DNA from: Fidelibacterota bacterium
GTDB taxonomy: Bacteria > Marinisomatota > Marinisomatia > Marinisomatales > UBA1611
Assembly: GCA_002718285.1 (NCBI GenBank)
Contig: PBAR01000013.1
Location: 1-13,768 of the forward strand
Direction of reading: 5' to 3'
Length of the DNA stretch: 13,768 nt
Below are positions 1-8,112 of this stretch, in pieces. Below the pieces are notes generated by a model. It was not told where the DNA came from. It was given only the letters and a program-made list of their open reading frames with translations, and ran no database searches. The translations under genes were made by a program, and so were the position numbers. Position 1 is the first letter of the stretch. Each line of letters begins with the position of its first letter.

Positions 1-2850
1 TAACAAATCTGAATTTTCATATTCTGTTTCATTATTCAATAGAAAAAGAATTGCGTTGCTTGCACCAAGGGCATTGGAAATTGCAGACTTATCACTACCC
101 CAATCACTATCTGGAATATTTGTCAAATAGAATTGAAGAATAGTTCGAGCATGTAGAATCTGTGTGTTTGTGAAGTTTTCCTGGATTAAAATAGGAATTA
201 AATCACCGTTTGGAGTACTAACATGAGTGTATCTTGATCCGACAGCTCTAAATAAGCTATCCACATTATTAGGTAAATCAACGATCCCATTCTCTCCAAC
301 AGTAATATCGATATAAGGAAGCGTTGGAGATGCACTCTCACCTTCAACAGTCAGGTTAACTGGCACAAACATAGGATCGACTTCAAAAGAAGTTACATTA
401 ATTCTGGCTTCATATGGCCCTGGATCAAGTCCTGATGTTAGCACCTGTACATTAATGTTGTTACTTTCTCCAGCAAACAATACACCATTGAGTTCACCAG
501 TATTGGATGAAATTACAAGCCAAGGGACTTCATCTTCAACTGCTGCTGCTGCCCATGATATTCCATTTCCAACAAACTGCGTATCAAAAGCTATCTCTGT
601 TCCTTGCTGTCCACTCCCATTCTGAAAACCTATTGTACCTGAATTGGTTACACCATCCATTTGGTTGTAGTTAACTTGAAATAACCCATCTGGATATAGA
701 ACAATTTGAAAATCGTATAATCCAGAATAATCAGTATTTCCACCAGGCAGCCATCTGGCGATATTATTAAACCATATTACTGCCCTATTGCTATCTGTAT
801 GAAAATATATATCTCCATTTGCAGATGCATTAGCATTATTGTTTATCGGGTTTAAATCATCCCAAAAGCCAAAAATTCCAGGACGTGGCGCATCTGCTGA
901 AGGAAGTTCAGAGTTACTCCAATCAGTTGAGTTAACACCAGTCCATCCAATCCAGCCATTGGCATTAACTTTCACGTAGTCATAGCTCTCTCCATAGAAA
1001 GGGAATACAAAAGGTAGTTCTATATCTGATGTTGAAAATTGATCATTGTGAGGTAGAGTTAATTGAGTACCAGTTCCGCTTATATCAATCCAGTCATAGT
1101 CAATTCCTGATTGAATTTCGGAGCTGCTCCAATAATAGTCACCCGCATCAGGTCCGCCCTGATAATTATCAAATGGGAATGCCTGAGACAGACCTATATC
1201 GTATGAAAGTTGGATACCTTCTTCGCTTGTGTTAGTAATTTCAATAACTTGTGCGCCAATATTTCCGGCATCAAGGAAAAAAGCTAGATTCTCAGGGTTA
1301 ATTTCCAAAGTTGGAAGACCAAAAGAGATAGAAAAAGAAATTGTTTCTTCAGATGTGGTAACATTATACAGATTTAGGCCACCATCTCCCCCATTACCAG
1401 AATTGTATAAAAAAGCTGATGGATTTGTATCATCATTTATTGCAGTGTGATCATAATAAAAGCTATAGGGTGCATTATTAAAATTTCCATTACTGACTAG
1501 AGTACCACCAGGACGATAAAGATATATTTCATCTGGAGGCCCAGAGGCATTCCCGTCTCCAGCTTCTGTATTAATCCTGTATACAAGTAAGCCCGATCGA
1601 TCGCCAGGCGTATTAATTTCATAAATCCCTTCTTTTTTTCGATACTCGATAACGAAGTACTCCGTCTCCGAATTTGGAGATGAAATTTTGTATAAAACAT
1701 TTACGTTCTCCTGTAGCGGGCTAAGGATATAGGTTCCACCCACAGTTATCTCTGTCATCCCAATCCAGTCACCATATTTCCACTTCATAAACGCACAGGG
1801 ATATTGGGGTGGATTTGTATTCGATTCCATTAAATCCCAACCACCAACGGCAGAAGGAGCACCGCCTCCATCGTAATGGTATAGGTCAGGAGCCCCAAGA
1901 ACATGGAAAAACTCATGGCAAAGAACACCAACATTGAAATACCAAGATTCAGAAAGCATAAATAAATAGTCCCGCACTATAGAACCACTAATTTCGACAT
2001 CTTGAGTATATAATGACCAGCGATGTGGCCATAGAAGATCCGACCAATCTCCTGGGGAACCATAAACAACAAAGGAAACTGCATCAACATAGCCATCATC
2101 ATCAGCATCAAGAATTATATTCTGAGGTATATTGGGTGATATAGCATTTATCGCATTTGCCAATAAGGTATGCTCACGCTGAGCTCTGTCATTCCCGTCT
2201 TGGTAACCATTTGGATTATCAGCAGAAAATGGTTCATAGTAGCTCCTCGGGTTATCATCCTGGTAAGATGTATTTAAATCACCAATACTGCCAGGATAAT
2301 GAAACGTATTGACTTCCAAAGTATTATAAGATATTTCACTAAAATAATGTTTGAGTGAAGCCTGACCATCATCACTATTTTGAAAAACGGAATCAAAATA
2401 GGATCTTGCTTCAGAAAAATTTGGATCATCGGAAAAACGGATAAAAATATTTATTTGGTTTATTATACCAGAAGTTGGAGCATCTCTGTATGATCTATCT
2501 CCATCTAAGCTCAAGAAAGACATCTTATTTGTATTATATACATCAAGACTTATGGAAACTCCAGGATTGAAACCATACTCCGCTGGATTACTGGATCCCA
2601 CCATAATTTCAGAAGGTTCCAAATTCCCATTCACTTCAATCGCATAATAAAAATATCCATCAGAAGGATTCATAATAATGGTATAATCATTTTTATCATG
2701 AAGACGACGGCCAAACTGGTCTCCAGTTATAAAGCAATGAAGTATAGAACCGTCAGGAAGCGTTATTATCCTAGGAATAGATTCGAACCAAGTGCCAAAA
2801 CCAAAACCATGTAAAAATAGAATAAAAAGAAGTATGTGGAAAATCTTCAT
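1..2850 (-). CDS. Secreted M6 family (immune inhibitor A type) metallopeptidase, 3' end outside the window
   Basis: Reading from ATG at 2850, 950 codons are open to the left edge, so the C-terminus is missing. Residues 1-18 form a signal peptide. Residues 20-85 match the usual M6 propeptide (LPDGS, then GDQFGRRLHD). The catalytic domain spans about 120-370: an acidic DADDDGYVD motif at 248-256 (typical M6, probably calcium binding), zinc motif HEFFHVLGAPD at 312-322 (H312, E313, H316), and GGWDLMES at 336-343, the Met-turn equivalent. Then come a beta domain at about 571-770 with the 'YDY..VNANGWIGW...FWDDL' pattern of nidogen-like modules, an Ig/BACON-like strand domain at about 771-837 ending VPVNLTVEG, and an unrecognised segment from 838. 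The protein should digest extracellular protein. Given the preceding T9SS cargo gene, I infer that it ends in a sorting domain beyond the window. There is no clear ribosome site; the start is set by the signal peptide. Confidence 0.93.
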   Translation of the reverse strand, partial: MKIFHILLFILFLHGFGFGTWFESIPRIITLPDGSILHCFITGDQFGRRLHDKNDYTIIMNPSDGYFYYAIEVNGNLEPSEIMVGSSNPAEYGFNPGVSISLDVYNTNKMSFLSLDGDRSYRDAPTSGIINQINIFIRFSDDPNFSEARSYFDSVFQNSDDGQASLKHYFSEISYNTLEVNTFHYPGSIGDLNTSYQDDNPRSYYEPFSADNPNGYQDGNDRAQREHTLLANAINAISPNIPQNIILDADDDGYVDAVSFVVYGSPGDWSDLLWPHRWSLYTQDVEISGSIVRDYLFMLSESWYFNVGVLCHEFFHVLGAPDLYHYDGGGAPSAVGGWDLMESNTNPPQYPCAFMKWKYGDWIGMTEITVGGTYILSPLQENVNVLYKISSPNSETEYFVIEYRKKEGIYEINTPGDRSGLLVYRINTEAGDGNASGPPDEIYLYRPGGTLVSNGNFNNAPYSFYYDHTAINDDTNPSAFLYNSGNGGDGGLNLYNVTTSEETISFSISFGLPTLEINPENLAFFLDAGNIGAQVIEITNTSEEGIQLSYDIGLSQAFPFDNYQGGPDAGDYYWSSSEIQSGIDYDWIDISGTGTQLTLPHNDQFSTSDIELPFVFPFYGESYDYVKVNANGWIGWTGVNSTDWSNSELPSADAPRPGIFGFWDDLNPINNNANASANGDIYFHTDSNRAVIWFNNIARWLPGGNTDYSGLYDFQIVLYPDGLFQVNYNQMDGVTNSGTIGFQNGSGQQGTEIAFDTQFVGNGISWAAAAVEDEVPWLVISSNTGELNGVLFAGESNNINVQVLTSGLDPGPYEARINVTSFEVDPMFVPVNLTVEGESASPTLPYIDITVGENGIVDLPNNVDSLFRAVGSRYTHVSTPNGDLIPILIQENFTNTQILHARTILQFYLTNIPDSDWGSDKSAISNALGASNAILFLLNNETEYENSDLL

Positions 2851-2885
2851 CTACGATTTAGCTATTTGTATTATAAATATGATAC

Positions 2886-3662
2886 TTATTTAAATAATAC
2901 CATCTTGCGTGAAACTTCACGACCATTTAAGCGTAAACGGTATATGTAGGTCCCGCTGCTTACAAGATTACCCCTCCAGTCTTTTCCATTCCAATGGTAA
3001 ACAGACCTACCTGATCTAAAGGTTCCTGCAAATATTGTTTTAACCAGCTCTCCCTTTAGATTATAGATGGATAAATCTCCAATTGAACCAGTCTCAGAGT
3101 CGACAGCAATCTCGGTATTGGGATTAAATGGATTAGGATAATTTTGCTTAAGTAAGAATGAGTCAGGTTGATCATTGTCAATGCCTAAAGCTGAACGGCC
3201 CAAAATTATTTTATGTGTTAAGTGACCGTCCTGAGAAATATGGTTCAAAACCATAGAATTACCAGTCCATTCAACAACATTATATCTCATTTCCTGATTT
3301 CCTAATACCCCTATCGGTGTATTATACCGTCTCAGAAATAATACCTGGGCATCTTCTTTATCATAGCTGCAATAATGATGTGCCCAAGATAGATTTTCAT
3401 TATACATCACTGAAGAACTTGATTTATAAATTAAAAACCCTTTTCTATCACCACCTTCATCAATATTAATAAATATATCTTTATCATCAAATATTTCCAC
3501 CTGACTGGACAAGGATTCCTTGCCAGTCCACTCTCCTACAAGATCCCTTATTGTTTGAGCGGTAAGGCCTGACAGAAACAATAGTGAACTGATAAGAATT
3601 ACATATTTGTGATAGATTAAATTCATACTGTTTTTTTGTAAAATGGAATATAACCTGTTCAT
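2886..3662 (-). CDS. Secreted protein with C-terminal T9SS sorting domain
   Basis: This gene has 258 codons from ATG at 3662. A second in-frame ATG at 3626 (residue 13) would place the hydrophobic signal segment (about 18-35, ending LTAQ) nearer the N-terminus and may be the true start; neither has a clear Shine-Dalgarno sequence. Residues about 37-155 are a single domain, predicted mostly beta, opening with GEWTGKESL. It is reminiscent of lipocalin-like barrels, but I cannot assign a family. Residues 169-258 are a type A T9SS sorting domain: QNYPNPFNPNTEI, then a 'LSIYNLKGELVKTI' strand pair, 'WNGKDWRGNLVSSGTYIYRL', and the terminal KMVLFK. Such tails direct cargo across the outer membrane and are normally cleaved, leaving the protein on the surface or released. 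The M6 peptidase gene starts 35 bp downstream on the same strand, so the two are probably co-transcribed. Confidence 0.9.
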   Translation of the reverse strand: MNRLYSILQKNSMNLIYHKYVILISSLLFLSGLTAQTIRDLVGEWTGKESLSSQVEIFDDKDIFINIDEGGDRKGFLIYKSSSSVMYNENLSWAHHYCSYDKEDAQVLFLRRYNTPIGVLGNQEMRYNVVEWTGNSMVLNHISQDGHLTHKIILGRSALGIDNDQPDSFLLKQNYPNPFNPNTEIAVDSETGSIGDLSIYNLKGELVKTIFAGTFRSGRSVYHWNGKDWRGNLVSSGTYIYRLRLNGREVSRKMVLFK

Positions 3663-3811
3663 GGGTTCAATATTACAAAATATTAATATTTTTTTTCCAG
3701 ATTATAATTGGATATCAATTTCAATATTAGATTAATAAAAATATAATTAAACAATGATATTTTAATTATAGATAAAATAATCTATAAAATAAAATATAAA
3801 TTTTCATGGTT

Positions 3812-3844
3812 TTACAATATGGATGTAGTCTATACATATTGTAA
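3812..3844. promoter_or_regulatory. Perfect 10-bp inverted repeat upstream of pntAA (candidate operator)
   Basis: The arms are TTACAATATG at 3812-3821 and CATATTGTAA at 3835-3844. They are exact reverse complements separated by 13 bases, with two further pairable inner positions (3823-3824 with 3832-3833). The right arm ends 40 bases before the pntAA start codon, inside the 222-bp divergent promoter region. The geometry fits a dimeric repressor or activator site, or a leader hairpin if transcription starts upstream. No -35/-10 pair could be fixed with confidence, although TATACA at 3831-3836 resembles a -10 box. The regulator is unknown. Confidence 0.45.
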
Positions 3845-3873
3845 TTTTTCGATTAATTTTAGTCTTTTTTTAT

Positions 3874-3878
3874 AAGGA
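3874..3878 (+). promoter_or_regulatory. Ribosome binding site deciding the TTG start of pntAA
   Basis: AAGGA lies six bases before TTG at 3885. No in-frame ATG is near, and the family-typical N-terminus (xIPKExxxxExRVxxTP) begins exactly at this TTG, so the site fixes the non-ATG start. Confidence 0.75.
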
Positions 3879-3884
3879 TAAGTT

Positions 3885-5030
3885 TTGATAGCTGCCATAC
3901 CTAAGGAAATACAACCCTTTGAAACTCGTGTTTCTGCAACACCCTCAACTGTAAATGAGCTCACCAAAGCGGGACTAACATTGCAAGTGGAAAAAGGTGC
4001 AGGACTCAATTCTTTTATTTCAGATAGTGAATACTTAGATGCTGGTGCTCAAATTATTGATTCTGCATCAGAGCTATATTCAAATGCAGATATCATTCTG
4101 AAAGTCCAGAGTGCAACGATTAAAGAAATTTCAAAATTCAAACCTGAAGCGTACTATATTTCATTTATGCAGACTACACGTTCAATTGACCTTGTTCTAA
4201 AAATGGCTGATATTCCTTTGACTGCTTTTTCAATGCACTTAATACCACGAACAACACTGGCACAAAAAATGGATGCACTTTCATCTCAAGCAAATATTGC
4301 AGGATACAAAGCAGTGCTTACCGCTTCGAGCAGACTTGGAAAATATATGCCACTTCTAATGACAGCTGCAGGTACAATCCGACCATCAAAAACGCTTGTT
4401 TTAGGCGCTGGAGTTGCAGGACTACAGGCAATTGCCACAGCAAAACGGCTTGGCGCACAGGTAGAAGCATTTGATGTTCGTCCAATCGTTAAGGAACAAG
4501 TTGAATCTTTGGGAGCTAAATTTATTGAAGTAGAAAACAATCTGGAAGATGCTGAAGGAGAAGGTGGTTATGCTAAAGAAACATCGGAAGACTATAAACG
4601 TAAACAGCAAGATTTAATTCATAAACATATTTCTAATGCTGATGTAGTAATCACTACTGCACTTATTCCAGGAAAACCAGCACCTCTATTAATTCCCAAA
4701 TCAATGGTTTTAGATATGAATCCTGGTTCAGTCATTATGGATTTAGCTGCTGAAAATGGTGGTAATTGCGAACTTACTAAAAAAGATGAAGTGATTGAAG
4801 TCAACCAAGTTATCATAGATGGAACTTCCAATATCCCTGCAACAATGCCAGTACACGCCAGTGAACTTTATGCAAAAAATATATCAACATTCCTTATTCA
4901 TACATTAAATGATGCTAAGGTCAATTTAGACCTTAATGATGAAATAATTTCTGGTGCACTTTTTACCCATCAGGGTAAAATCACTCACCAACCCACAGAA
5001 GAAGCAATAAATCAATCAAAAGGCTCCTAA
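3885..5030 (+). CDS. pntAA: NAD(P) transhydrogenase subunit alpha part 1 (NAD(H)-binding domain I)
   Basis: This is the soluble domain I of the proton-translocating transhydrogenase, which transfers hydride between NADH and NADP+ at the cytoplasmic membrane. At 381 residues it has the usual length of the split (Rhodospirillum rubrum type) subunit. It begins with MIAAIPKEIQPFETRVSATP, the family N-terminus. The R-Q-D loop is intact, with R122, Q127 and D130 at the spacing of R127, Q132 and D135 of the R. rubrum protein, followed by SSQANIAGYKAV. The NAD Rossmann motif GAGVAG is at 174-179, with acidic D197 (FDVRP) to bind the adenosine ribose. The mobile-loop region around GGYAKETSEDY (227-237) is present. 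The start is TTG with a good ribosome site. The stop overlaps the ATG of pntAB by one base, as expected for translational coupling. Confidence 0.96.
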   Translation: MIAAIPKEIQPFETRVSATPSTVNELTKAGLTLQVEKGAGLNSFISDSEYLDAGAQIIDSASELYSNADIILKVQSATIKEISKFKPEAYYISFMQTTRSIDLVLKMADIPLTAFSMHLIPRTTLAQKMDALSSQANIAGYKAVLTASSRLGKYMPLLMTAAGTIRPSKTLVLGAGVAGLQAIATAKRLGAQVEAFDVRPIVKEQVESLGAKFIEVENNLEDAEGEGGYAKETSEDYKRKQQDLIHKHISNADVVITTALIPGKPAPLLIPKSMVLDMNPGSVIMDLAAENGGNCELTKKDEVIEVNQVIIDGTSNIPATMPVHASELYAKNISTFLIHTLNDAKVNLDLNDEIISGALFTHQGKITHQPTEEAINQSKGS

Positions 5031-5299
5031 TGGATATAAATATTTTAACTGTTTTCATCCTCGCCATTTTTGTTGGCTTTGAAATTATCACAAAAGTTCC
5101 TCCTACCCTGCACACACCTCTTATGAGCGGATCAAATGCCATATCTGGAATAGCAATTGTAGGTGCTATTATTTCCACAAAGATTGGAGGTGGAATAGGG
5201 TCCTATCTAGGGCTTTTAGCTGTTATTTTTGCAACAATCAATGTAGTAGGCGGTTTTATGGTTACCGATAGAATGCTCAAAATGTTCAAGCGGAAATAA
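5030..5299 (+). CDS. pntAB: NAD(P) transhydrogenase subunit alpha part 2 (membrane domain)
   Basis: This 89-residue membrane subunit contributes the alpha part of the proton-translocating domain II. Three hydrophobic segments can be seen, about residues 4-22, 35-53 and 57-77. The family signature 'FVGFEIITKVPPTLHTPLMSGSNAISGI' lies at 14-41; it precedes the second helix and is strongly conserved in PntAB. The C-terminus GGFMVTDRMLKMFKRK is also typical: a final membrane helix, then a basic cytoplasmic end. The ATG overlaps the last base of the pntAA stop, and pntB starts eight bases after the stop. The gene sits in the middle of a three-cistron operon. The split from pntAA is natural for this enzyme type and is not a frameshift. 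Confidence 0.96.
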   Translation: MDINILTVFILAIFVGFEIITKVPPTLHTPLMSGSNAISGIAIVGAIISTKIGGGIGSYLGLLAVIFATINVVGGFMVTDRMLKMFKRK

Positions 5300-5307
5300 T
5301 TCATAAA

Positions 5308-6699
5308 GTGAATATACCCGATATTTCGTACGTACTAGCTTCCATTCTGTTTATTATTGGGATTAAAAGACTTAGTCATCCTAAAAGTGCCCAAAATGGG
5401 AATTCCATCTCAGCCCTTGGGATGCTTGTAGCTATTATTGCTACTCTACTATTAGAATCTTCACTCAATTTTGAACTAATTATTATTGGAATGGTCATTG
5501 GTGCAGCAATAGGTATTGTTTTTGCTACAAAGGTTGAGATGACACAAATGCCTCAAATGGTAGCAATATTTAACGGCTTTGGTGGTGGAGCAAGTGCACT
5601 TGTTGCTGCTTCAGAATTTCTTAAGTCCGGTTCAATTTCAACTTTTACAATTACCATAATAATTTTTTCAGTCTTTATAGGAACTTTAACATTCACTGGA
5701 AGTTTTATCGCATTTGGGAAACTGCAGGGATTCGTAACTGGTAAACCCGTAGTCTTTAAGGGGCAAAAACTTTTCAATGTATTTTTAACTCTTCTTTTTA
5801 TCTTTATAGGTTATAACCTCATTAATAATCAATTTATTATTCCAAATCAAAAGGTTGACTTCCAATTTTTTTATTACCTGGTAATTATCTCAGCATTAAT
5901 GGGAATTACACTGACAATGCCTATTGGCGGTGCTGATATGCCTGTAGTGATTTCACTATTAAATTCCTATTCGGGGATTGCCGCAGCAGCAACTGGTTTT
6001 GTACTAATGAATAACGGACTGATCATTGCCGGTTCATTGGTGGGAGCTTCTGGGATAATCTTAACAAATATTATGTGCAAGGGGATGAATCGTTCACTGG
6101 TAAATGTAATATTTGGTGCAGTTGGACTGGAGAAGGAATCAACAGGAACTGATAGCGCAAAACAACTAAATATAAAAAGTTATTCTACTGAAGAAGCAGC
6201 CATGATTTTTGATGCAGCAGAGAAAGTTATTATTGTTCCAGGGTATGGACTAGCCGTTGCTCAAGCACAGCATGCTGTCAGAGAAGTAGCCGAATTCCTG
6301 CAAACGGAAGGTAAGCAGGTATTATATGCAATTCATCCTGTTGCGGGGAGAATGCCAGGGCATATGAATGTTTTACTTGCCGAAGCAAATATCCCCTACG
6401 AACAATTAAAAGACCTTGATGAAATAAATCCTGAATTTGAAGATTGTGATGTGGCTCTTATACTTGGCGCAAACGACGTTGTAAATCCAGCCGCAAGGCA
6501 TGATACATTATCTCCTATCTATGGAATGCCCATTCTCGATGTGGATAAATCCAGAACGGTTATGATTAACAAGCGTACCATGAACCCAGGATTTGCTGGC
6601 ATCCAAAATGAATTATTTGGTTATGAAAATTCTATTATGATATTCGGTGACGCAAAAGATATGCTACAGCAATTATTAAAAGATCTAAAAGAATTATAA
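5308..6699 (+). CDS. pntB: NAD(P) transhydrogenase subunit beta
   Basis: This 463-residue protein starts at GTG and is full length for the family. Residues about 8-270 are hydrophobic, with roughly eight or nine membrane helices forming the rest of proton channel domain II. They include MPQMVAIFNGFGGGASALVA at 81-100, where position 89 is Asn rather than the His found in the E. coli beta subunit. Residues about 290-463 are the NADP(H)-binding domain III: VPGYGLAVAQAQ (310-321), HPVAGRMPGHMNVLLAEA (343-360), GANDVVNPAA (387-396), and 'VDKSRTVMINKRTMNPGFAGIQNELF' (412-437), whose Lys-Arg pair contacts the NADP 2'-phosphate in studied homologues. The enzyme uses proton motive force to make NADPH. 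The ribosome site is weak, so coupling to pntAB is likely. Its stop lies one base from the stop of the opposing gene, with no visible terminator. Confidence 0.96.
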   Translation: MNIPDISYVLASILFIIGIKRLSHPKSAQNGNSISALGMLVAIIATLLLESSLNFELIIIGMVIGAAIGIVFATKVEMTQMPQMVAIFNGFGGGASALVAASEFLKSGSISTFTITIIIFSVFIGTLTFTGSFIAFGKLQGFVTGKPVVFKGQKLFNVFLTLLFIFIGYNLINNQFIIPNQKVDFQFFYYLVIISALMGITLTMPIGGADMPVVISLLNSYSGIAAAATGFVLMNNGLIIAGSLVGASGIILTNIMCKGMNRSLVNVIFGAVGLEKESTGTDSAKQLNIKSYSTEEAAMIFDAAEKVIIVPGYGLAVAQAQHAVREVAEFLQTEGKQVLYAIHPVAGRMPGHMNVLLAEANIPYEQLKDLDEINPEFEDCDVALILGANDVVNPAARHDTLSPIYGMPILDVDKSRTVMINKRTMNPGFAGIQNELFGYENSIMIFGDAKDMLQQLLKDLKEL

Positions 6700-6700
6700 A

Positions 6701-7969
6701 TTAATTTTCTTCTATATCAGGTTTGATTCTAACTGAGTTTGAATATAGACCTAGAGCAATATATTTTTCACATACGGCATTAGCATAATCTTCTGAGAAA
6801 AATTTACCTACTTTAAATACTTGCCCACCTCTATCCTTTACTGGATTTAAATCAGGAAGTAAATCTTTAATGGCTTCCATTTGCTTATCGCCCTGAGGAA
6901 CGATATTTACTTCAAACATTTCAACTGTTCCACCTTTTTCAGAACTAACATAATGAGCAATCATACCGCTGAACTCAGCAACTGCCATAGCTTCTTCTTC
7001 TGTCACTTCATCATCAGCTTCTGCCATTAGGTTGATCAAATCAGTTAACCCCTCAGCCACTTCAACATCCGGTTTCTCATCTAGATAAGACTGGACAAGC
7101 TCTTTTAACTCAACTAGATTTGTTACTTCTTCTGGCTTACCCGCTTTGATGTCAGGTATGACAATATTCCATTTATCTGCAAATTCAGTAATTAGATCAA
7201 TCTCTTCTTGCGCTACTTCATCATCAATAGCAGCAAGTTTTATTAATATTTGAATAATTTTTTTTGCACCATGTGGTCGTAGCATTGCACTGATAAGATC
7301 AGTAGATTCATTTTTTTCTGCAGACAGGGCATTAATTAGTAAACGTATCAAACCTTTACCCCGATTCTCTTCTACAAAATAACCAACACTTATTAATGAG
7401 AAAAGTGCGGCCAAGAAAAGGCCAATTAAAGATTTACCAGCAGCAGGATAATCATTTGTTATGATTAGGCTATTCATCAAAAATGGAAACAAAACGGCAA
7501 AACCCATTAATGAAGCAACGATAGATATGCTGTTTGCAACTTCTTTAATTTTTCTCCGCTTCCAGATCTTATTAAGTTTCAGGTAAGCTTGAAATATTGA
7601 AATAAAAAGTGCACTTCCAACAAGAATAGCAATTAATTTGTTCAAAAGGCTTGGCCTTTTGTATAAAGTGAAAGTAGCTACCTGATTGTTTCCTCTATTG
7701 ATTAAACTAAATTTTTCTTTGTTATCAACCTTTATATCATAGTAATGGTCTTCTGGAAAAGCTTCATACCTGTACTTCCCCGCATCGGTTATATTAAAAT
7801 GTATCCTTTCACCATCCATCATAGATAATATAATCTGTTGATCAGATCCTTCAATCTGGACAGAATCTGAGCCAAATTGATCTACATAATATCCATCCAC
7901 AAGTATCGAAACTTTATCAGCAACTAAAACCTGTACTAGAACCAGTAGAGCGGAATAGATTCTACACAT
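6701..7969 (-). CDS. Membrane protein with TerB-like and SPOR-like domains
   Basis: This 422-residue protein has no family name I can give as a whole. A hydrophobic N-terminus (about 5-17) looks like a signal sequence, followed by a beta-rich, probably exported segment (18-104). Three membrane helices follow at about 110-128, 146-170 and 178-198. Residues about 235-340 contain two acidic TerB-type units: 'ILIKLAAIDDEVAQEEIDLITEFAD' and 'LTDLINLMAEADDEVTEEEAMAVAEF', whose A-x-D-D-E-V-x-x-E-E turns are typical of TerB/DjlA-like helical domains. Residues about 351-416 resemble a SPOR domain: FEVNIV, 'VFKVGKFFSEDYANAVCEKYIALGL', then SVRIK. Such domains usually bind denuded peptidoglycan in the periplasm. 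If both assignments hold, TerB and SPOR lie on the same side of the membrane. AAGGA eight bases before the ATG supports the start. The gene converges on pntB. Confidence 0.85.
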   Translation of the reverse strand: MCRIYSALLVLVQVLVADKVSILVDGYYVDQFGSDSVQIEGSDQQIILSMMDGERIHFNITDAGKYRYEAFPEDHYYDIKVDNKEKFSLINRGNNQVATFTLYKRPSLLNKLIAILVGSALFISIFQAYLKLNKIWKRRKIKEVANSISIVASLMGFAVLFPFLMNSLIITNDYPAAGKSLIGLFLAALFSLISVGYFVEENRGKGLIRLLINALSAEKNESTDLISAMLRPHGAKKIIQILIKLAAIDDEVAQEEIDLITEFADKWNIVIPDIKAGKPEEVTNLVELKELVQSYLDEKPDVEVAEGLTDLINLMAEADDEVTEEEAMAVAEFSGMIAHYVSSEKGGTVEMFEVNIVPQGDKQMEAIKDLLPDLNPVKDRGGQVFKVGKFFSEDYANAVCEKYIALGLYSNSVRIKPDIEEN

Positions 7970-7971
7970 TA

Positions 7972-8059
7972 AAACTTTCCTTCAATTATTAAAAGACAAA
8001 TATAATATAAATTTATTTTCAAATAAACACACCTTAATATATCATATTTAGGAAAGTTT
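7972..8059 (-). promoter_or_regulatory. 10-bp inverted repeat that could sequester the ribosome site of the TerB-like gene
   Basis: In the leader of the gene starting at 7969, AAACTTTCCT (read on the minus strand from 8059 to 8050) is an exact reverse complement of AGGAAAGTTT (7981-7972). The latter contains most of the Shine-Dalgarno sequence (AAGGA, 7982-7978) and ends two bases before the ATG. The arms are 68 bases apart. Pairing in the mRNA would mask the ribosome site, but the loop is long and AT-rich and no known riboswitch was recognised. Confidence 0.3.
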
Positions 8060-8112
8060 GGTTGTTCATAAAAATACCACATTAAAATGAACTTAAATAT
8101 TTAGATTATAAA

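Noticed and set aside
1029..1450. Two plus-strand reading frames of about 70 codons
   Set aside because: They lie wholly inside the minus-strand M6 peptidase, whose frame is unbroken and matches known motifs.
3663..3811. AT-rich stretch with short palindromes as a replication origin
   Set aside because: No DnaA-box cluster, dnaA/dnaN neighbours or iterons were seen; it is an ordinary divergent intergenic region.
3885..5299. Frameshift splitting pntA into two genes
   Set aside because: The split pntAA/pntAB arrangement with overlapping stop and start is the normal form in many bacteria.
6698..6707. Palindrome AAATTAATTT at the pntB end as a terminator
   Set aside because: It is pure A/T with no loop or GC stem, and is expected by chance in this composition.
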